Counted from the stretch's first letter, positions 36,404 through 49,500 are shown. The stretch is DNA of 64,000 nucleotides from Ancistrus triradiatus (GCA_025084515.1 JAJAGP010000286.1:372001-436000); one strand, 5' to 3'. Numbers and translations are program-made. Notes: generated by a model from the letters alone, not told the origin.

Positions 36404-36799
36404 TGCCCGACCCCCGCGCCATGGTCGTTTGTGCGCACTCCTGTGCTGTGGTCACCTTTGTTGACCCCGGTACCAAGGTCATTGGCATTTGTATGCCCAG
36501 CCAGGTGACTCATGCTGACCTTTTTTCTTGGGCCTTGTAGGGTCCGAGCCGCCAGCGCCAAGCTCCGCTCCTCAACCGCCTGTGCTGAGCTTCGCCCATT
36601 AACCTCCAGTGCCAAGTCCCGCCCCTGAACCGCTCATGGGCTCATGTCAGCCCACCCTCCTGTTCAGCCTCTATGTAAAGGAGCTTCTGCCTGCTGTCGC
36701 TTTTCTGGACGTCATACTTCAATCCAGAGCATGTTAGACAACCGAGGGGGTCACTAGAGGCATTTAGTGGTGGCGGGACGATGCCCCTTGGGGGGATAC

Positions 36800-37287
36800 T
36801 GTTGGGAGTCACGCTTGGGCTGCTAGAGGCCAGCGTTGACTCAATATGACGGCATGCGCCAATTCCAATGTGGCGTAATGCGTGAAGGTGGCGACACCTG
36901 TTGTTGGGGCTATATAAGTACACCTTGTAGCCTACACAGGTTGCCGCAGCATCGCCTGACCAACTGGCCCTCGCACAGCTGTTTTTGCACAGCACTGAGC
37001 ATTGTTTTTTGTACAGGACGCTTACATTGTTAGTATGGTTTTTTCTTAGTCTTTGAGAGGCGGGTTTGGTTAATTCGCTGATAACCGACGTGACCGTTCA
37101 GTGTTCTGTTCTCAGCCACTGAGTTTATTTCCTTTATTGTTTTATTTATTTTCTTTTTTGGTGAACATTATTTTTTTTTATTTTAATTATATTTTGGTTC
37201 ATCTGGAGGTAACGGCATTTGGGTACTAAACCCTTTATATTTTGATTTTCGCGATTCGTCTTTGTTTTAATGTGACACCCCGTAACA
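36800..37287 (+). mobile_element. LTR of a retrotransposon, 488 bp
   Basis: Begins TGTTGGGAGTCACG and ends GTGACACCCCGTAACA. The TGTT...AACA termini are inverted and further bases (GTCAC/GTGAC) also match. A purine tract lies just upstream, as expected for a 3' LTR. A TATA-like CTATATAAGTA sits at 36910-36920, about 110 bases in, fitting a U3 promoter. No second LTR is in the window, so no target duplication can be read. Ty3/Gypsy is likeliest from the end style, but this is not proven. Confidence 0.7.
36910..36920 (+). promoter_or_regulatory. TATA-like box in the LTR
   Basis: CTATATAAGTA in an otherwise GC-richer stretch. It would serve LTR transcription. Confidence 0.45.
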
Positions 37288-38037
37288 GCTGCGGCATGTA
37301 GCCAATCACCTCAGAATTTTTGCCATTTTCCACTCACCGTGCATGCCGTGCTACACGACTTTGAAGGAGCTCTTGCAGAGCAGCTACACCTCTACAGCCA
37401 TTTATTTGATACCTATATGAGAGATTATTGATATAATCAGATATCAGTGTATACACTTTACACTGTTTTTATTACTCAGACACTACAGGTTTTCCCCATG
37501 TAATAAAATATATGTCCCCACGTCCCCATGTAATAAATATTATATATATATATATTACATTACTTGGCCAAAAAGTTTCCCATTTGTTTAGAGAAAAACA
37601 AAATCAAGAACAGTTTGCAGAAGTATTTTTAATAGTTTTATTGACCAGGATATAATTCACAGAGCAATTACTATATGTTTAATTTGAAATATGAACTATA
37701 GTACAACTGAATTTAAGCAATAGAAATCATTGATTGATTACTACGTAAGCTAGGTGGTTTCTAATAAGAATGTTTGCTGCTTACATTGAAAGTGAAACAG
37801 AGTCATTTCCAATATGGTAGTTAAGTGGTATGGTGCTGCTATTTGTGCTCAGAAGTGGAGGAAGTGATAGATGACAAAATAGAAATTTCTTGCTGTATGA
37901 AATTCCAGTCAGGTTCCACTTCAGGCTGAGATTAATAGTCAATCTGTCAACAGAGCCAGTGAGGTGGACAGCAGTTTTTGCCAGACCCTGCTTGTGGTAA
38001 GTGCCATTGGCATTTACCTTCCTATAAATTATATGTG

Positions 38038-38040
<3 letters not shown>
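37288..38040. other. Unique intergenic DNA
   Basis: No gene or repeat recognised. Confidence 0.4.

Positions 38041-38096
<56 letters not shown>
38041..38096. repeat. (TG)28 microsatellite
   Basis: About 56 bases of pure TG. Confidence 0.95.
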
Positions 38097-38098
<2 letters not shown>

Positions 38099-38718
38099 CA
38101 TTGTTTCATTTGCCTATAAGCTTTATATAGATGGACAGGTTTATACAAAAATTGCTATCCGTTTCAGTCTGTAAAATATCAGGAGTGTTTGGCAGTCAGT
38201 TCAGGTTCAGGTGTGCACGGCAATGTTCTACAGCCTGCCCACCTGCTGCTGACTGATCGATCAGCACAGTGGGATTCCTTTTCAGTAGCCAAGGCTTGAC
38301 TCCTGCTTCTTCCCAGTGTGAATGAAGGTCACTTCCCACTCGATCACACCCTTTTTGTTTATGTCTTCGACACGCTAACCCAAAATCAGTGCCATGGACC
38401 ACCAGCCATGGCTACTCTCAGTGTGCATCTGATAGGCCTTTGTAATCCTCATCACAGCAGCTGACTCAAATTCGAACTATCTACAAAGCTCACAGCTCAT
38501 TCTCACATCATTGTTGACCAGGACAAATGAAGGACTTCAAGATGGAATCATAAGCAGTTAAGTTAAAGTAAGACATAGGATAAGATGGGATCAGTATTTC
38601 TCAGTAAGTATTGTCACAGGTTGCTATTTGAAACAATGCACATACTTATCTGTATATTCAAGAAAAGTGCAAATTATGTACATTGAAGTGTTCACAATTA
38701 AATGTACATGTTATCATA
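38097..38718. other. Unique intergenic DNA
   Basis: No gene or repeat recognised. Confidence 0.4.
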
Positions 38719-38893
38719 AGACTGTGATGGCAAAGCAGTTAAGGAACTAGACTGAAGGTCCAGGTGTCAAATCCCTCCTCTGCCAAGGTCTCGGGCTTGT
38801 GTGCGAGAGCAAGTCTCTTAAGCCACAATTGCTATTAATGTAAGAATGTATCAGTTGTAAGCTGCTGTGCATGAGTGTAAATGTACTATAAAT
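38719..38893 (+). repeat. Old SINE family 1 copy
   Basis: Diverged plus-strand copy: GCAAAGCAGTTAAGG (box A region), GGTGTCAAATCCC (box B), CCACAATTGCT, and GTTGTAAGCTGCTGTGCATG in place of the tail. Confidence 0.55.
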
Positions 38894-39099
38894 GTACCTC
38901 ATTTTGTAACCACCAACATTTAGACACTGTCTATGCCTCTGTTCTTGCATTGGTAACATACACTGAACATATGGCAAGTTATTGCAGGCAATAAATGTTT
39001 GTTGGCTTCTGCTGGCATGTTATAAATTAGAGTGTTTGCATGTTAGTGGTACAACACAGAAAGCATTCTATTGCTAATTTCCTGTATAGACTTCCTTCC

Positions 39100-39102
<3 letters not shown>

Positions 39103-39135
<33 letters not shown>
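39103..39135. repeat. (CT)16 microsatellite
   Basis: About 33 bases of CT. Confidence 0.9.
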
Positions 39136-39139
<4 letters not shown>

Positions 39140-39736
39140 ACTGCACTCTCTGTCTCACACATTATATTGTGTTTTAACATATGAGTGGTAACCTCAATAA
39201 ACCCACATAAATTGCACATCTATACATATAAACCCTCATGAAGCCTGGAAATATTTTAATAGATTCCATCCTCACCAACAGCAGTAGGCAATCGGGAGAA
39301 CATGATTTTGCTAGAGAACACTTTTGGATACAAGTTGCACTAATGACTAACATAGTGGGTTAAAATGGACAACAACAAATTTACAATAGCTTTTGTACAC
39401 TTTAATTGAAAAAAATGTGTTAAATATAATTAGCCATTTTTAAATGGAACTATTTTAAGTATACTTATGTACTTCTTAATATACTACTGCATATGTAATT
39501 TAAGTCATGTGCATATACATAAAGTGTTTATAAATAGTATTATGACATTAAAACTGCAATTTGAGTATATCGAAAATGTAGTAGGACTTTAAATATCTTT
39601 ATTAAAGTAAAAATATGCTACATTGCATTCATTAACATTACCAAAACACTACAATTTATTGTTTACTTTGCAGGGCACAGGGGACATGAATACTGCATTT
39701 TCAATATGTTTCCACTTGTAAATTATAAAAAGGTAC
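39136..39736. other. AT-rich unique intergenic DNA
   Basis: No gene or repeat recognised. Confidence 0.4.
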
Positions 39737-40471
39737 CAGTGGTACCTCAGTTATCATCATTAATTGGTTCCAGAAGGCTTGTTGAGCATATAAGGAATAC
39801 ATGAATATAAGGAAAATAAGGCATAATGTAAACTGATTTAATCCATTCCAGGCCCCCAGAAAATCCACACTGTATAAGGTATTATATGCATTAACGGAGT
39901 TGTATTGTACAGGTGCTCCCTGATTTACACAAGGGATATGTTCTGACAAATCCATAAATTAAATGGATCATGAACTGAGGAGTTTAATGAGTGTTTTGTA
40001 GAGCGGTCTATACTATATCAATACACTTATATTATATTTAAAACACTTACATTAACTTACAGTTGGCCAAATTAATTAACACAAAGCTTATTTATAATAA
40101 AGTGTTGAAAAGTCTCATGTAATTTAGCGAGTAATGGATTGAAAGTGAAAAGTAAAAGCAAAACACTTACTCTATTGATGAACTCCGAGACTAGCATAGC
40201 TGCTAAGCTAACTGCAACTTGTGTTCTGGAGCATTTATTTCCTGTTTTGCTTTCAGTTGGCTCTTATAAACTAACCTTTTTAGGACCTTTTTATGGAGAT
40301 GTATTTGCACTAAAATACAGTGCTGTATATGTGAAAATAAAGAAAAACACTGGCTTGATTCATACAAGTTTAAGCAAGTGCACCGAGTACCAAGCAAACG
40401 AGCTGAGACAGAAATGGGTCGAGAACTAAATTCGATGAGTTCCGAGGTGGTCAAAAACCAAGGTACCACTG
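39737..40471. mobile_element. Pogo/Tigger-like non-autonomous element, copy 2 (full length)
   Basis: Ends are CAGTGGTACCTCAGTT and AACCAAGGTACCACTG, nearly perfect inverted repeats, with TA following on the right (40472-40473). The interior matches copies at 35095 and 58971 over several hundred bases. It has no coding capacity. Confidence 0.75.
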
Positions 40472-40506
40472 TATATTAAACACTGAGGAAATTAAGTGCT
40501 GAATCA

Positions 40507-41220
40507 TGTACAACCCCAAATCACTGGGACAGTATCGAAATTGCAAATAAAAAAAAATGCAGTTTACTTTGACTTTTATTTCATTGCAGATAGTATGTAC
40601 CTGAGATATTTCATGTTTTGTCTGGTCAGCTTAATTTCAATTGTTATAAACATCCATTCCTGTATTTCAGGCCTGCAACAAATTTTTTTTAAAGTTGAGA
40701 CTGTAAAACATTTACCACTTTATAATGCTTCTCACAACACTTAAAAAACATTTTGGCTTGAGGATACCATGTGATGATGTGTTTCAAGTGTTATTTTGTC
40801 CCATTCATGCTGCAGACAAGTTTTAGTTTGTGCAGCAGGGTTTTTCATTTCAAAGTTCTCCACTCATTCTCTTTTGGGGGCAGGTCAGGACTGCAGGCAG
40901 GTACCCTCTTCTTCTACAGCCATGAAAAATGTGTGCAGCATGTGGTTTTGTATCGTCTTGTTGAAAAATGCATGGACATCTTGGAAGTATCAAAGTACTT
41001 TACTGCATTAAAGTACTGCATTAAATTTGCAGGCCTGGATGCATTTATGAATGTATACTAACAAATAAAACAAAGGTGAACAGACAAAACACAAAATATC
41101 TTCTTACTGTCTCATACTGTTTCATACTGTCTGCAATGAAATTCGTCAAAGGAAATGTAAGAAACACTGCTTTTTTCCCTTTTCCATACTGTCGCAACAT
41201 TTTTCTGATTTGGGTTTGCA
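40507..41220 (-). mobile_element. Tc1-E copy 2, internally deleted, both terminal repeats present
   Basis: The left terminal repeat runs from TACAACCCCAAATCACTGGG to about 40680; the right runs from about 41055 to CTGATTTGGGTTTGCA. The middle (about 40700-41040) keeps minus-strand transposase pieces, for example the antisense of a DLSP-type block near 40870 and the ATGAAAAATGTG region. A large deletion between about 40985 and 41030 removes the rest. Confidence 0.8.
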
Positions 41221-41680
41221 AAATCTTATATACCAGAACATGATAGTATTAGAATGAATGGTTGCTTTATTTATACATCTCAAGACTGGGACTTTTCAAG
41301 AGGGATGTGCTAACAGAACTTACTTCAATACGTACTGGTATATTTCTGACATGTAATGATCGTTGTATTGGCCATATTTTTGTAACAATTTTGCAGCAGT
41401 GTGTAAAAATGTTTCTAAAATAAATTAAATCACTTCTCTCTGGAGGACCATAATGAAACTTATAGTGATTTACAGTGGTGTAAAAAATTGTTGGCCCCCT
41501 TCCTGATTTCCTATATTGTTGCATGTTTGTCACCCTTTAATGTTTCGGAACATTAAACCAATTTAAATATTAGTCAAAGACAACAGAAGTAAACACAAAA
41601 TGCAGTTTTTAAATGAAGGTGTTTATTATTAAGGGAGAAAAAAATCCAAACCTGTATGGCCCTGTGTGAAAAAGTGATTG

Positions 41681-41696
41681 CCCCCCCCCCCCCCCC
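41681..41696. repeat. C16 homopolymer
   Basis: Sixteen consecutive C inside the Tc1-G left terminal region, where the family normally has a short C-run. Prone to sequencing error and slippage. Confidence 0.85.
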
Positions 41697-41869
41697 TTGT
41701 TTAAAACATAACTTAACTAAGTTCACTGTCTCTAGCCACACCCAAGCCTGATTATTGCCATACCTGTTCTCAATCAGGACATCACTGAAATAGTTCCTGC
41801 CTGACAAAGTGAAGTACACCAAAAGATCCTTAAAAGCTACACATCATGCTGAGATTCACATAAATTCAG

Positions 41870-42800
41870 GAACAACTGAGAACGATAGTAATTGGAATCA
41901 GTCTGGAAAGGGTTATAAAGCCATTTCTAAAGCTTTGGGACTCCAGTGAACCACAGTGAGAGCCATTATCCACGGAAGTATAAGATATGGAACAATGGTG
42001 AACCTTCCCAGGAGTGGCCGGCCAAACAAAATTACCCCAAGAGCGCAGAGACGACTCATCAAAGAGGTCACAAAAGACCCCACAACAACATCCAAAGTTA
42101 AGGTCAGTGTTCATGCCTCCACCATAAGAAAGAGACTGGGCAAACACGGCCTGCATGGCAGAGCTCCAAGATGAAAACCACTGCTGAGCAAAATAAACAT
42201 CAAAGCTCATATCAATTTTTCCAGAACACATCTTGATGATCCCCAAGACTTTTTGGAAAACATTCTGTGGACTGATGAGACAAAAGTTGAACTCTTTGGA
42301 AGGTGTGTGTCCCATTACATCTGGTGTAAAAGTAACACAGCATTTCAGAAAAAGAACAAATATAAAATATGGTGGTAGTGTGATGGTCTGGGGCTGTTTT
42401 GCTGCTTCAGGACCTTGAAGAATTGCTGTGATAAATGGAACTATGAATTCTGCTGTCTACCAAAAAATCCTGAAGGAGAATGTTCAGCCATCTGTTTGTG
42501 ACCTCAAGTTGAAACGAACTTGGGTTCTGTAGCAGGACAACGATCCAAAACACCCCAGCAAGTCCACCTCTGAATGGCTGAGGAAAAACAAAATTAAATC
42601 TTTGGAGTGACCTAGTCAAAGTCCTGACCTGAATCCTATTGAGATGCTGTGGCATAACCTTAAAAAGGCCGTTCATGCTCGAAAACCCTCCAATGTGGCT
42701 GAATTCCAACAATTCTGCAAAGATGAGTGGCCAATTTCCTCCACAACACTGTAAAGACTCATTGCAAGTTATTGCAAATGCTTGGTTGTAGTTGTTTCTG
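41870..42800 (+). pseudogene. Tc1-G transposase pseudogene, all three catalytic codons present
   Basis: In order on the plus strand: HTH-type N-terminus (GKGYKAISKALGLQ, then a TGA, then TTVRAIIHG at 41915-41980), a linker NLPRSGRPNKITPRAQRRLI near 42001-42060, HASTIRKRLGKHGLHGRAPR near 42110-42174 followed by a stop, WTDETKVELFG at about 42268-42302 (first Asp), GGSVMVWGCF near 42370-42400, QDNDPKHPSKS near 42536-42570 (second Asp) and SPDLNPIEMLWH near 42620-42655 (Glu). At least three frameshifts and several stops separate them. The full domain order survives, but the gene is dead. Confidence 0.88.
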
Positions 42801-45179
42801 CTAAGGGTGGCCCAACCAGTTATTAGGTTTAGGGGGGAATCACCTTTTAACACAGGACCATGTAGGTTTGGATTTTAATAATAAACACCTTCATTTAAAA
42901 ACTGCATTTTGCGTTTACTTGTGTTGTCTTTGAGTTTGTGTGGCAATCATGTAAAAAAATAGGAAATCAGGAAGGGGGGAGCACTATTGTGCTCATTAGA
43001 CTGGACCAATCATGAAGCAGTATATTATTACATGCACAAAAATCGCTTGCTTCAAATTTACTATTAACCTTGTCTCTATTCATAAACTGAAATGAATTAT
43101 ATTATTTGCTGTTATAAACATGTTACATTATGTGCTTTAAATTAAGATTAAATATACTAAAATAGAATACAAAATATTAAAATAAATGTATAGTACTTAT
43201 GTGCTCTTTTGAGGCATACTAAATATATTGTCAGTCTAATTCATTTCATTATTGGTACATAATGCTGTATTGGTAATTAGTCTTTTTTAAGTACACTGCT
43301 AAGAAGTATTTTCAAAATATATATAGTTTTTTAAAACTACAGTATTTTGTGTTGCATGTTAAGCAGAATTTTGTTCATTATTAAAGGCTAGTAATTTTTA
43401 ACACACAGCAAAACTATACCTGAATTGTACTTGTAAACAAATATAAAACAAGTGTATTAAGTGAAATTCATCTAACAGTTAAGTAGTTCAATGTATATAT
43501 TCACAGTAATATAGTTAACAAAAATAACACTATAAGACAATTTACTTAAAGAATGATCAAAGTTTACTTACTTTCATTTGAAAAGAATACACTTTTAGCA
43601 TATTTTAATAAAGTATATGGATTTGCTATTATGCCTACAACATACACAATGTTCATTATATTTTAAATAAAATTTAGTAGGGAAAATGGAAATGGGATGC
43701 CCAAAATGGCAGTAAACACGGGAAATTACACATGACAACTTGTAATTTATGGATGGCATTTCAAAGGAAGGAGATTCACTGTTTTACCGGGAGAGGAGGG
43801 AGAGGAGGGACATATGAGAACACAGGCACTAAAGAAAGCTATTCATAAAATCTAAGCGCATCAAAGAAATGCAAAGGAAAAAGAAAGAAGAGAAAAAGGA
43901 ATAGAGCGCGATGGCACATCAAAGTCTGGATGCAATAAGCAGTGCACACAGAGCTCTGCACATGATGATATGACCAAGCCCAGGAAGCCCCCTGGAAGCT
44001 TCTGGCTTCTTTCCCCATCTCATCTCACAGAATGCCAGATTTCATTCAGAGGTCAACTGAAAGGGCACAATCACACACAATAAAATAAACTCTCACATGA
44101 CACCCAAGTACTCTAACACCTCCTCCTGCTCATTTAATGCTGATCCAAATACAGCAAACACAAGAGTTCCTAAATAGAAAGAACTCAACCTCGAAAGAGA
44201 GAAAAAATCAAATAAAATAAAAACAAAATATTTTCACATGAGTGTAATGCATCTTTCCTTATTTAAATTTGGCATGTGTAAAACTTTTAACAACTTTCCA
44301 GTACATTTGTTTTTGGTTTGTTTTTGTTGTTGTGTTTTTATGGTGTTGTGTTCCATTTAACAGCCATGGGTTCCTCTCAGCAGTTATATGAAAATATAGA
44401 TTGTTGACACAAATTAGGAAAAAGCTATAAATAAATGTCAGCATTTCCAGTTTGTAATATCCACTGTCCAGAATGTCATTAGGGAATGGAAATTAAGGGG
44501 AACAGTTTAAGGCAAGACAAGATCTGGAAGAGCTAAAAACATTCACTTATAGAACAGGTTGTATAGGCCGACTGGTCAGGTTTGTAAAGCAAACCTTTAT
44601 ATCATTGCCAAGGTTTAAGATGTATGGAAATACTAGTGCACGGACCCGCTGTGCTAAATTTCTTGCACAAATGTGTGCAAGAATCACTAGTAAAATAACG
44701 TATAGTAATTTCAGCAGGTATCTTTGAAAAAGAAATAAAGAAATAAGAAAGAGGTTCAAAAGTTCAAAGGATTTGGGTGAGTTTAAATGAAAGGCTTTTC
44801 GAAAGCCTGGTAGCCTAGATGCCCCTAGCATTAAGTAAAAAAGTGAAATTGTCAGAAAGAAGGCTGTCTACATCTCGTGTGTGGAAAAAAAACTTGTTTC
44901 AAACTGAAACGATGTGAAATAATCATTGAAATGAACTGAAAGTGAGAACAGAATCCAATCCAAATAATTCCATAAGCAAATCATTTCACACTTAAAGCCA
45001 AAATTTTGTGTTTTTCTCTGTATTTAATATAAATTTACTATCAGATGTTTTCAGAAATATAAACCTTTACGTATTATGCCTTAATAGTTAATACTTTCCA
45101 GTCTGATTTGCAAGACTATGTACACTAAATGCGAACACAACAAGCCACGTTAGGGAAGTGAAAAGCTATAATAATCCGA

Positions 45180-45830
45180 ACCGCCCAAAGTGTCTTTATT
45201 TTGAGTCAGATCTGAGGTCTGCCATTACCATGGTGACACAGCACAGGCTCCGGCCCTCTTCCCAGCTGTTGGAAGGTTTTGTGTGAGTGTGTGTGAATGT
45301 GTTCTTAAGAGCCCAAGCGCACATTGAAGCTTTGCTCCCGTGCTGTTCTCCTTTGAGCTGCCAGAATAGTGTCTCAACTAATCCGTGAAAGTTTCGGCGC
45401 TCAGAACCGCCGTCCAAGCCTTTTCCCAGTGAATCGGGGAAGCCGGGGGTCTGAGCTGCACTTCACACTTGATTGGTTGTCCCCCTTGCTGTGTTGCTCA
45501 GGCACAGGCTAATCGACTTCTCCCTGCTGTAATTACCCATACCAGGCCAGCCCTGATGCAGTTGCACTGACTCGCTGCCCAAAACTGCATCCATTCCCTG
45601 GCACTGATGTTCTCCTTGGGTCTAGAATTGGCTCCCGGAGACACCCGGCTTCGGATGGGCCTGCCCTGGAGCAGTGACAGTGCCCAGGGAAAGGCACGTA
45701 GAGAAAGACCGAGAGAGGCATCACCTCTTTCAAACCCATCCCCCATGACCGCATACCACCCTGTGACCCACCCGAACACATACCACACACACAAACACCA
45801 GAAATGATGAGTTTATTTCTGCTGGGGATG
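45180..45830. promoter_or_regulatory. GC-richer island, possible conserved regulatory DNA
   Basis: Base composition rises well above the flanks. CpGs appear at several places (about 45180, 45310-45430, 45630-45720), and two overlapping ORFs of about 100 codons on the minus strand show no domain. An RFX-like X-box sits at 45224. It may be an enhancer or distal promoter; this is inference. Confidence 0.3.
45224..45237. promoter_or_regulatory. RFX X-box-like site
   Basis: ATTACCATGGTGAC agrees at 12 of 14 positions with the palindromic RFX consensus GTTRCCATGGYAAC. Motif reading only. Confidence 0.35.
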
Positions 45831-46552
45831 CAGTGCATGAAAGGATGGGCACCTCTCTGGCACCCATCATGTCACAGCAACAAAGCAAGAAAACTGTCAG
45901 TTTGCATTCCTGTTGCAGTATAATTCACTTTGCTCAGTCATACAGAATAAGGGTTCAGTGGCTCACAATGGCTCACTGACCAGCTTAACTAGTATTAAAA
46001 TAAGATAACACTATGTGCTTAAAAAACAAATTCTGGAACATATTTTGTATTTTTGCAACGTTTTGTCCTTCTCAATGATTGTATCATTTCTGTCCCAGAT
46101 TTAGGTTAGATCAAACAAACAGCTCCTTTGAGAAAAGTCTTCATTTCCATTCAGCTGGCAGATTAAAGGACCATATCAATATTGAAATGGCCTCTTGAAT
46201 TGCACTGTCACTACACAACAGCATTTCAAAGGCAAGAAATCCAAAGGAAGATCTCCTCGGTCACAATGCTGCGCAGAGGTTCTTGAGGATTTTTTTCTTT
46301 CTTTTTATTTTTTTTGGGGAATGGGTATTATGTCAGTGACACCAAGCATACACAGTGTTTATTACACAGTCATTTGCTGCTAAAGTCTTATTAGGTGCAT
46401 TTTTCCTGACTCTACATCATTTGACAAAATCGCCCTTGCTATTAGTAGGAACCCTTGCTTTTGTTAGAGCACTGAAAAAAAAGGATATTTCTTCAGATCT
46501 CCAAAAATTGATGGGAGGGGAGGAGCGGTTGGGAATGAAGGGTGAAAAAGAG

Positions 46553-46567
46553 CCAGAAGGGGGCATA
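46553..46567 (+). promoter_or_regulatory. CTCF-like motif
   Basis: CCAGAAGGGGGCATA matches the CTCF core except for two positions. Confidence 0.25.
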
Positions 46568-49500
46568 CTGCTCTATCTGTACTTAAAGCTTTGGTAAATG
46601 AGTTTTCAGTGTGCTTTTTCTGTGTTCTCCCTTTTCTTCTTGCATCTCTCATCTCATGCTTTTTGATCAAAAATTTTCAAAATCCAACCACATTTTCTGT
46701 GTTTTCTTATTGAAATGATCGCATTATTCCAGCTGATAGCCTAATAGATCGGTAGTATTTAGTCTGTTAAATTTGGGTTTGGACTGATGCAAAAGAAATG
46801 ACTCTGATACAAGTACTTCCCAGGAAACAAAACCTCAATGTGAGTATAAAAAGTGCAACTACATCCTCGCAGTTGTACATCTCAATCCATGAAGGAAAAC
46901 CGCCTGCCACTCCCATGTCGTTGCCCACCGGTGTCGACTCAGCTTGAATAGGTTTATAGCATTCAGTTTGGTGCCTTATTTGACACCAGAAAGGAATCTG
47001 GTGGTGCAACTTCATATCAGCCTACCACAAGTTGCACAGGCAGGCTGCAGTGCGGGGCAACAAAAGCCTGTTCCTCTTGTATGCAAACCAGTCACAACGA
47101 CAATGGATGCTGTACTGCATAATAAAATGCAAACACATTTGGAGAGTACATGGCAACACGTGGTCAAGGTGAGTGAATATTTTCATGGTGAGATTTCATG
47201 TTGAGCCAGAATGTATCGTTGCAGGCCTGGATATGCAGGTTGGTGATGCTGGGTCTAACAGGCAGCTGAGCAAACGTGCATGTCTGTTGAGGGGTGGGTG
47301 TGTGTGGGTCTGTGTATGAGGAACACATCAAGGGTAGCATACCAAAGTTGGCTTACTGGGCGGATTTATGTGGATTCGAAGTGGCAGAACAGTTTGCTGG
47401 AGGACAAACATTGTTTAATTGCAATGCATTCCAAACATGAAATTCAGGAACAGTTCACTATGAGTTCTATTCATTCTATTTTAGGAGTAAATGGTCTTGA
47501 AATTGTGGGCATATGAAGTTAATAAACCACTTTCTGCATAGATTAAGGATATATGGCTATGCAATTTAGATAATATACAACACATTCAAAATATTATGTG
47601 TAATAGATTTAGAGCTCTATAGTCAAAAGTGGTACCCACATAAAATGTCCTGAGCTAGATCATTGATTACAAAACTTGACGATCTACTGTGAAATTTGAT
47701 CAGAACTGGAGTTTTATATTTATTTCACCAGTCTCTTTTACATTTGCCCAAGGACATGTGAGTGAGCAGATGTTTCATCAGTGACGCTCATCTTAAGCCA
47801 CTTCGACATGCATGTATGCTTGAATACATCTCAAATAAACAGAAAATAGACAGAAGCAACAACAATATCTGTCTGTACATATACAGAATGCTGTGTTCAT
47901 TCATGGTAGTCCAAACATGTACGACTATGATGCATTTTTATGATGCTCTGATGACCGAATGTGTGTGCAGTGACAAGCTTTGTATTTTGCTGCAGTGGGT
48001 ACATGTTAAGAGAACACAAAACAAAATGGCTGCCATTTCCATTTAGGTAAAAAGGGGTAGAATCACTGATTTTAGCGACACAAGCATTCCAACTAACCTA
48101 TTTCCAACTGACACTTTAGTTAAAGCCACAAATTCCTGCTTCTCACCAATTCTAACACTTCTGACTTTTGTGGAATGAGAGTACAGTGTGAGTAAGCTTT
48201 ATCTAATTTTGTCAGGACTTTATAAGTTGGACTGAATACATGTATAAGTACTTCACAGGATTGTTAGTTTTCTTCTTTACAGGCTACAAGGACCTTCAGG
48301 AGTAATCCACTTATCTCCACTAAAACTCAGTTATCCGTTAAGGTTAATTTATTTGTTTAATATTTCAGTCGTATTAAACTGAGCTCCTTTGTTGTTGAAA
48401 GCTTTAAGAGTATTTGTGCAAAAGTGGGAGCTGAAAATCGTCCTTCATCACTCTCTCCTTTATTCTCAGCAAGTAAGTTTAACTTGTTTGAAATCGGTAT
48501 GAGTCCTTTGTAGGTGGAAATGAAAAGTGTTAGGAAGGCGCCTTATTCATCACTTTTGCCGTACTCCCAGACTTTTAGGATTTGACAAGTGAGGTAGGAA
48601 ATCCTGCACAGTTCTACATACAGCTTTTCACACATAAGTGCATATGGATTATGGCATTGATGACACTGTGTAAATTTTGTGTTCAATAAATGTGACGTGA
48701 AAAAATATATATTTTATCTCACATAACCTACAGTTTATGAAAAGCATTTCAATATCTCTTTTAATAGATGTGATTTTGTTTACTGACTCAGTGGCAGCTC
48801 TTTTAGTAAAACATAAAACAATACAATAGTAAACATCATAAACAGAGAACAATGATCTAATAGAGTTTGTTGTCCCCGGTAGTAGGAAACATGAAAACAG
48901 ATGGCATACTCTTATTCATCATCCCCTGCTTCTCTACTCTCATTCACAGGGACCTCTGTATGTGAGATCAGTTTTGATCATCCTTTCTCACTATCTTTAC
49001 GTATTATTTGCTGATGACTCATCCATGACTACTCACTGTGAAGCACTGAAAAAGACTGACTGGATTTAAATGAAACCGTGCAAACTGTTTCTCAGCATAG
49101 CATGGACAGTGAATTTCCAGCTTTTAAAACTTTCAGAGGAATAACTAATGTCCAATAGGACCTTAAAACAAAATGGGGTATTTTATAAAAACAAATTCTA
49201 GGTTAATTGCATATCTGTTATCATAATAAATGACCAAAAGCTATTTATTTAAATGTAAAATGTAAAAAAATAAAAATGATATTTTTAAAGATAAAAAAAG
49301 TTGTTTTTTTCTGTTTTGATTCAATACAAAAAGTTAACAAGGTTTTCTAATATAAAAGGTAGAAACGTCAGTACTCTTTCAAATAAAATCATGTAACCCT
49401 ATTAGCTTTTAAATAAAAAGTTTTCTAAAATAAATTTTATTTGAAGGGGACTGTCTTTGCTGTAAGAATTTTAAATAGCTCTGTAAAACATGAAATTGAA

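Larger units (their letters stand above)
35758..36799 (+). mobile_element. Internal remnant of an LTR retrotransposon, GC-rich
   Basis: Sequence between the broken pogo-like element and the LTR. It is much more GC-rich than its flanks and includes the 30-base array. The part just before the LTR ends in a purine run (GGGGGGATA, 36790-36797), which fits a polypurine tract. I see no protease, reverse transcriptase or integrase motif, so the assignment rests on the adjoining LTR and this tract. Confidence 0.5.
41473..42985 (+). mobile_element. Tc1-G, nearly full-length Tc1/mariner element
   Basis: Starts CAGTGGTGTAAAAAATTG after TA (41471-41472). Terminal repeats of about 200 bases: the AAACACAAAATGCAGTTTTT block near 41592-41612 is inverted near 42893-42915, and CCTTCCTGATTTCCTA (41498-41513) is inverted near 42960-42977. 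The outermost right bases are replaced. A run of 16 C lies at 41681-41696. At about 1.5 kb it is the expected size for Tc1. Confidence 0.88.

Noticed and set aside
36642..36995. 117-codon minus-strand ORF over the LTR start
   Set aside because: Crosses the internal/LTR boundary antisense. No retroviral or host motif.
37781..38101. His-Thr repeat ORF
   Set aside because: Translation of the (TG)n microsatellite in antisense.
41866..42853. Two minus-strand ORFs of about 149 codons
   Set aside because: Antisense shadows of the Tc1-G transposase. The motif order WTDETK, QDNDPKH, NPIE lies on the plus strand.
45498..45838. Two overlapping minus-strand ORFs of about 100 codons in the GC-richer island
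   Set aside because: Both frames are open only because of GC content. No domain or splice context.
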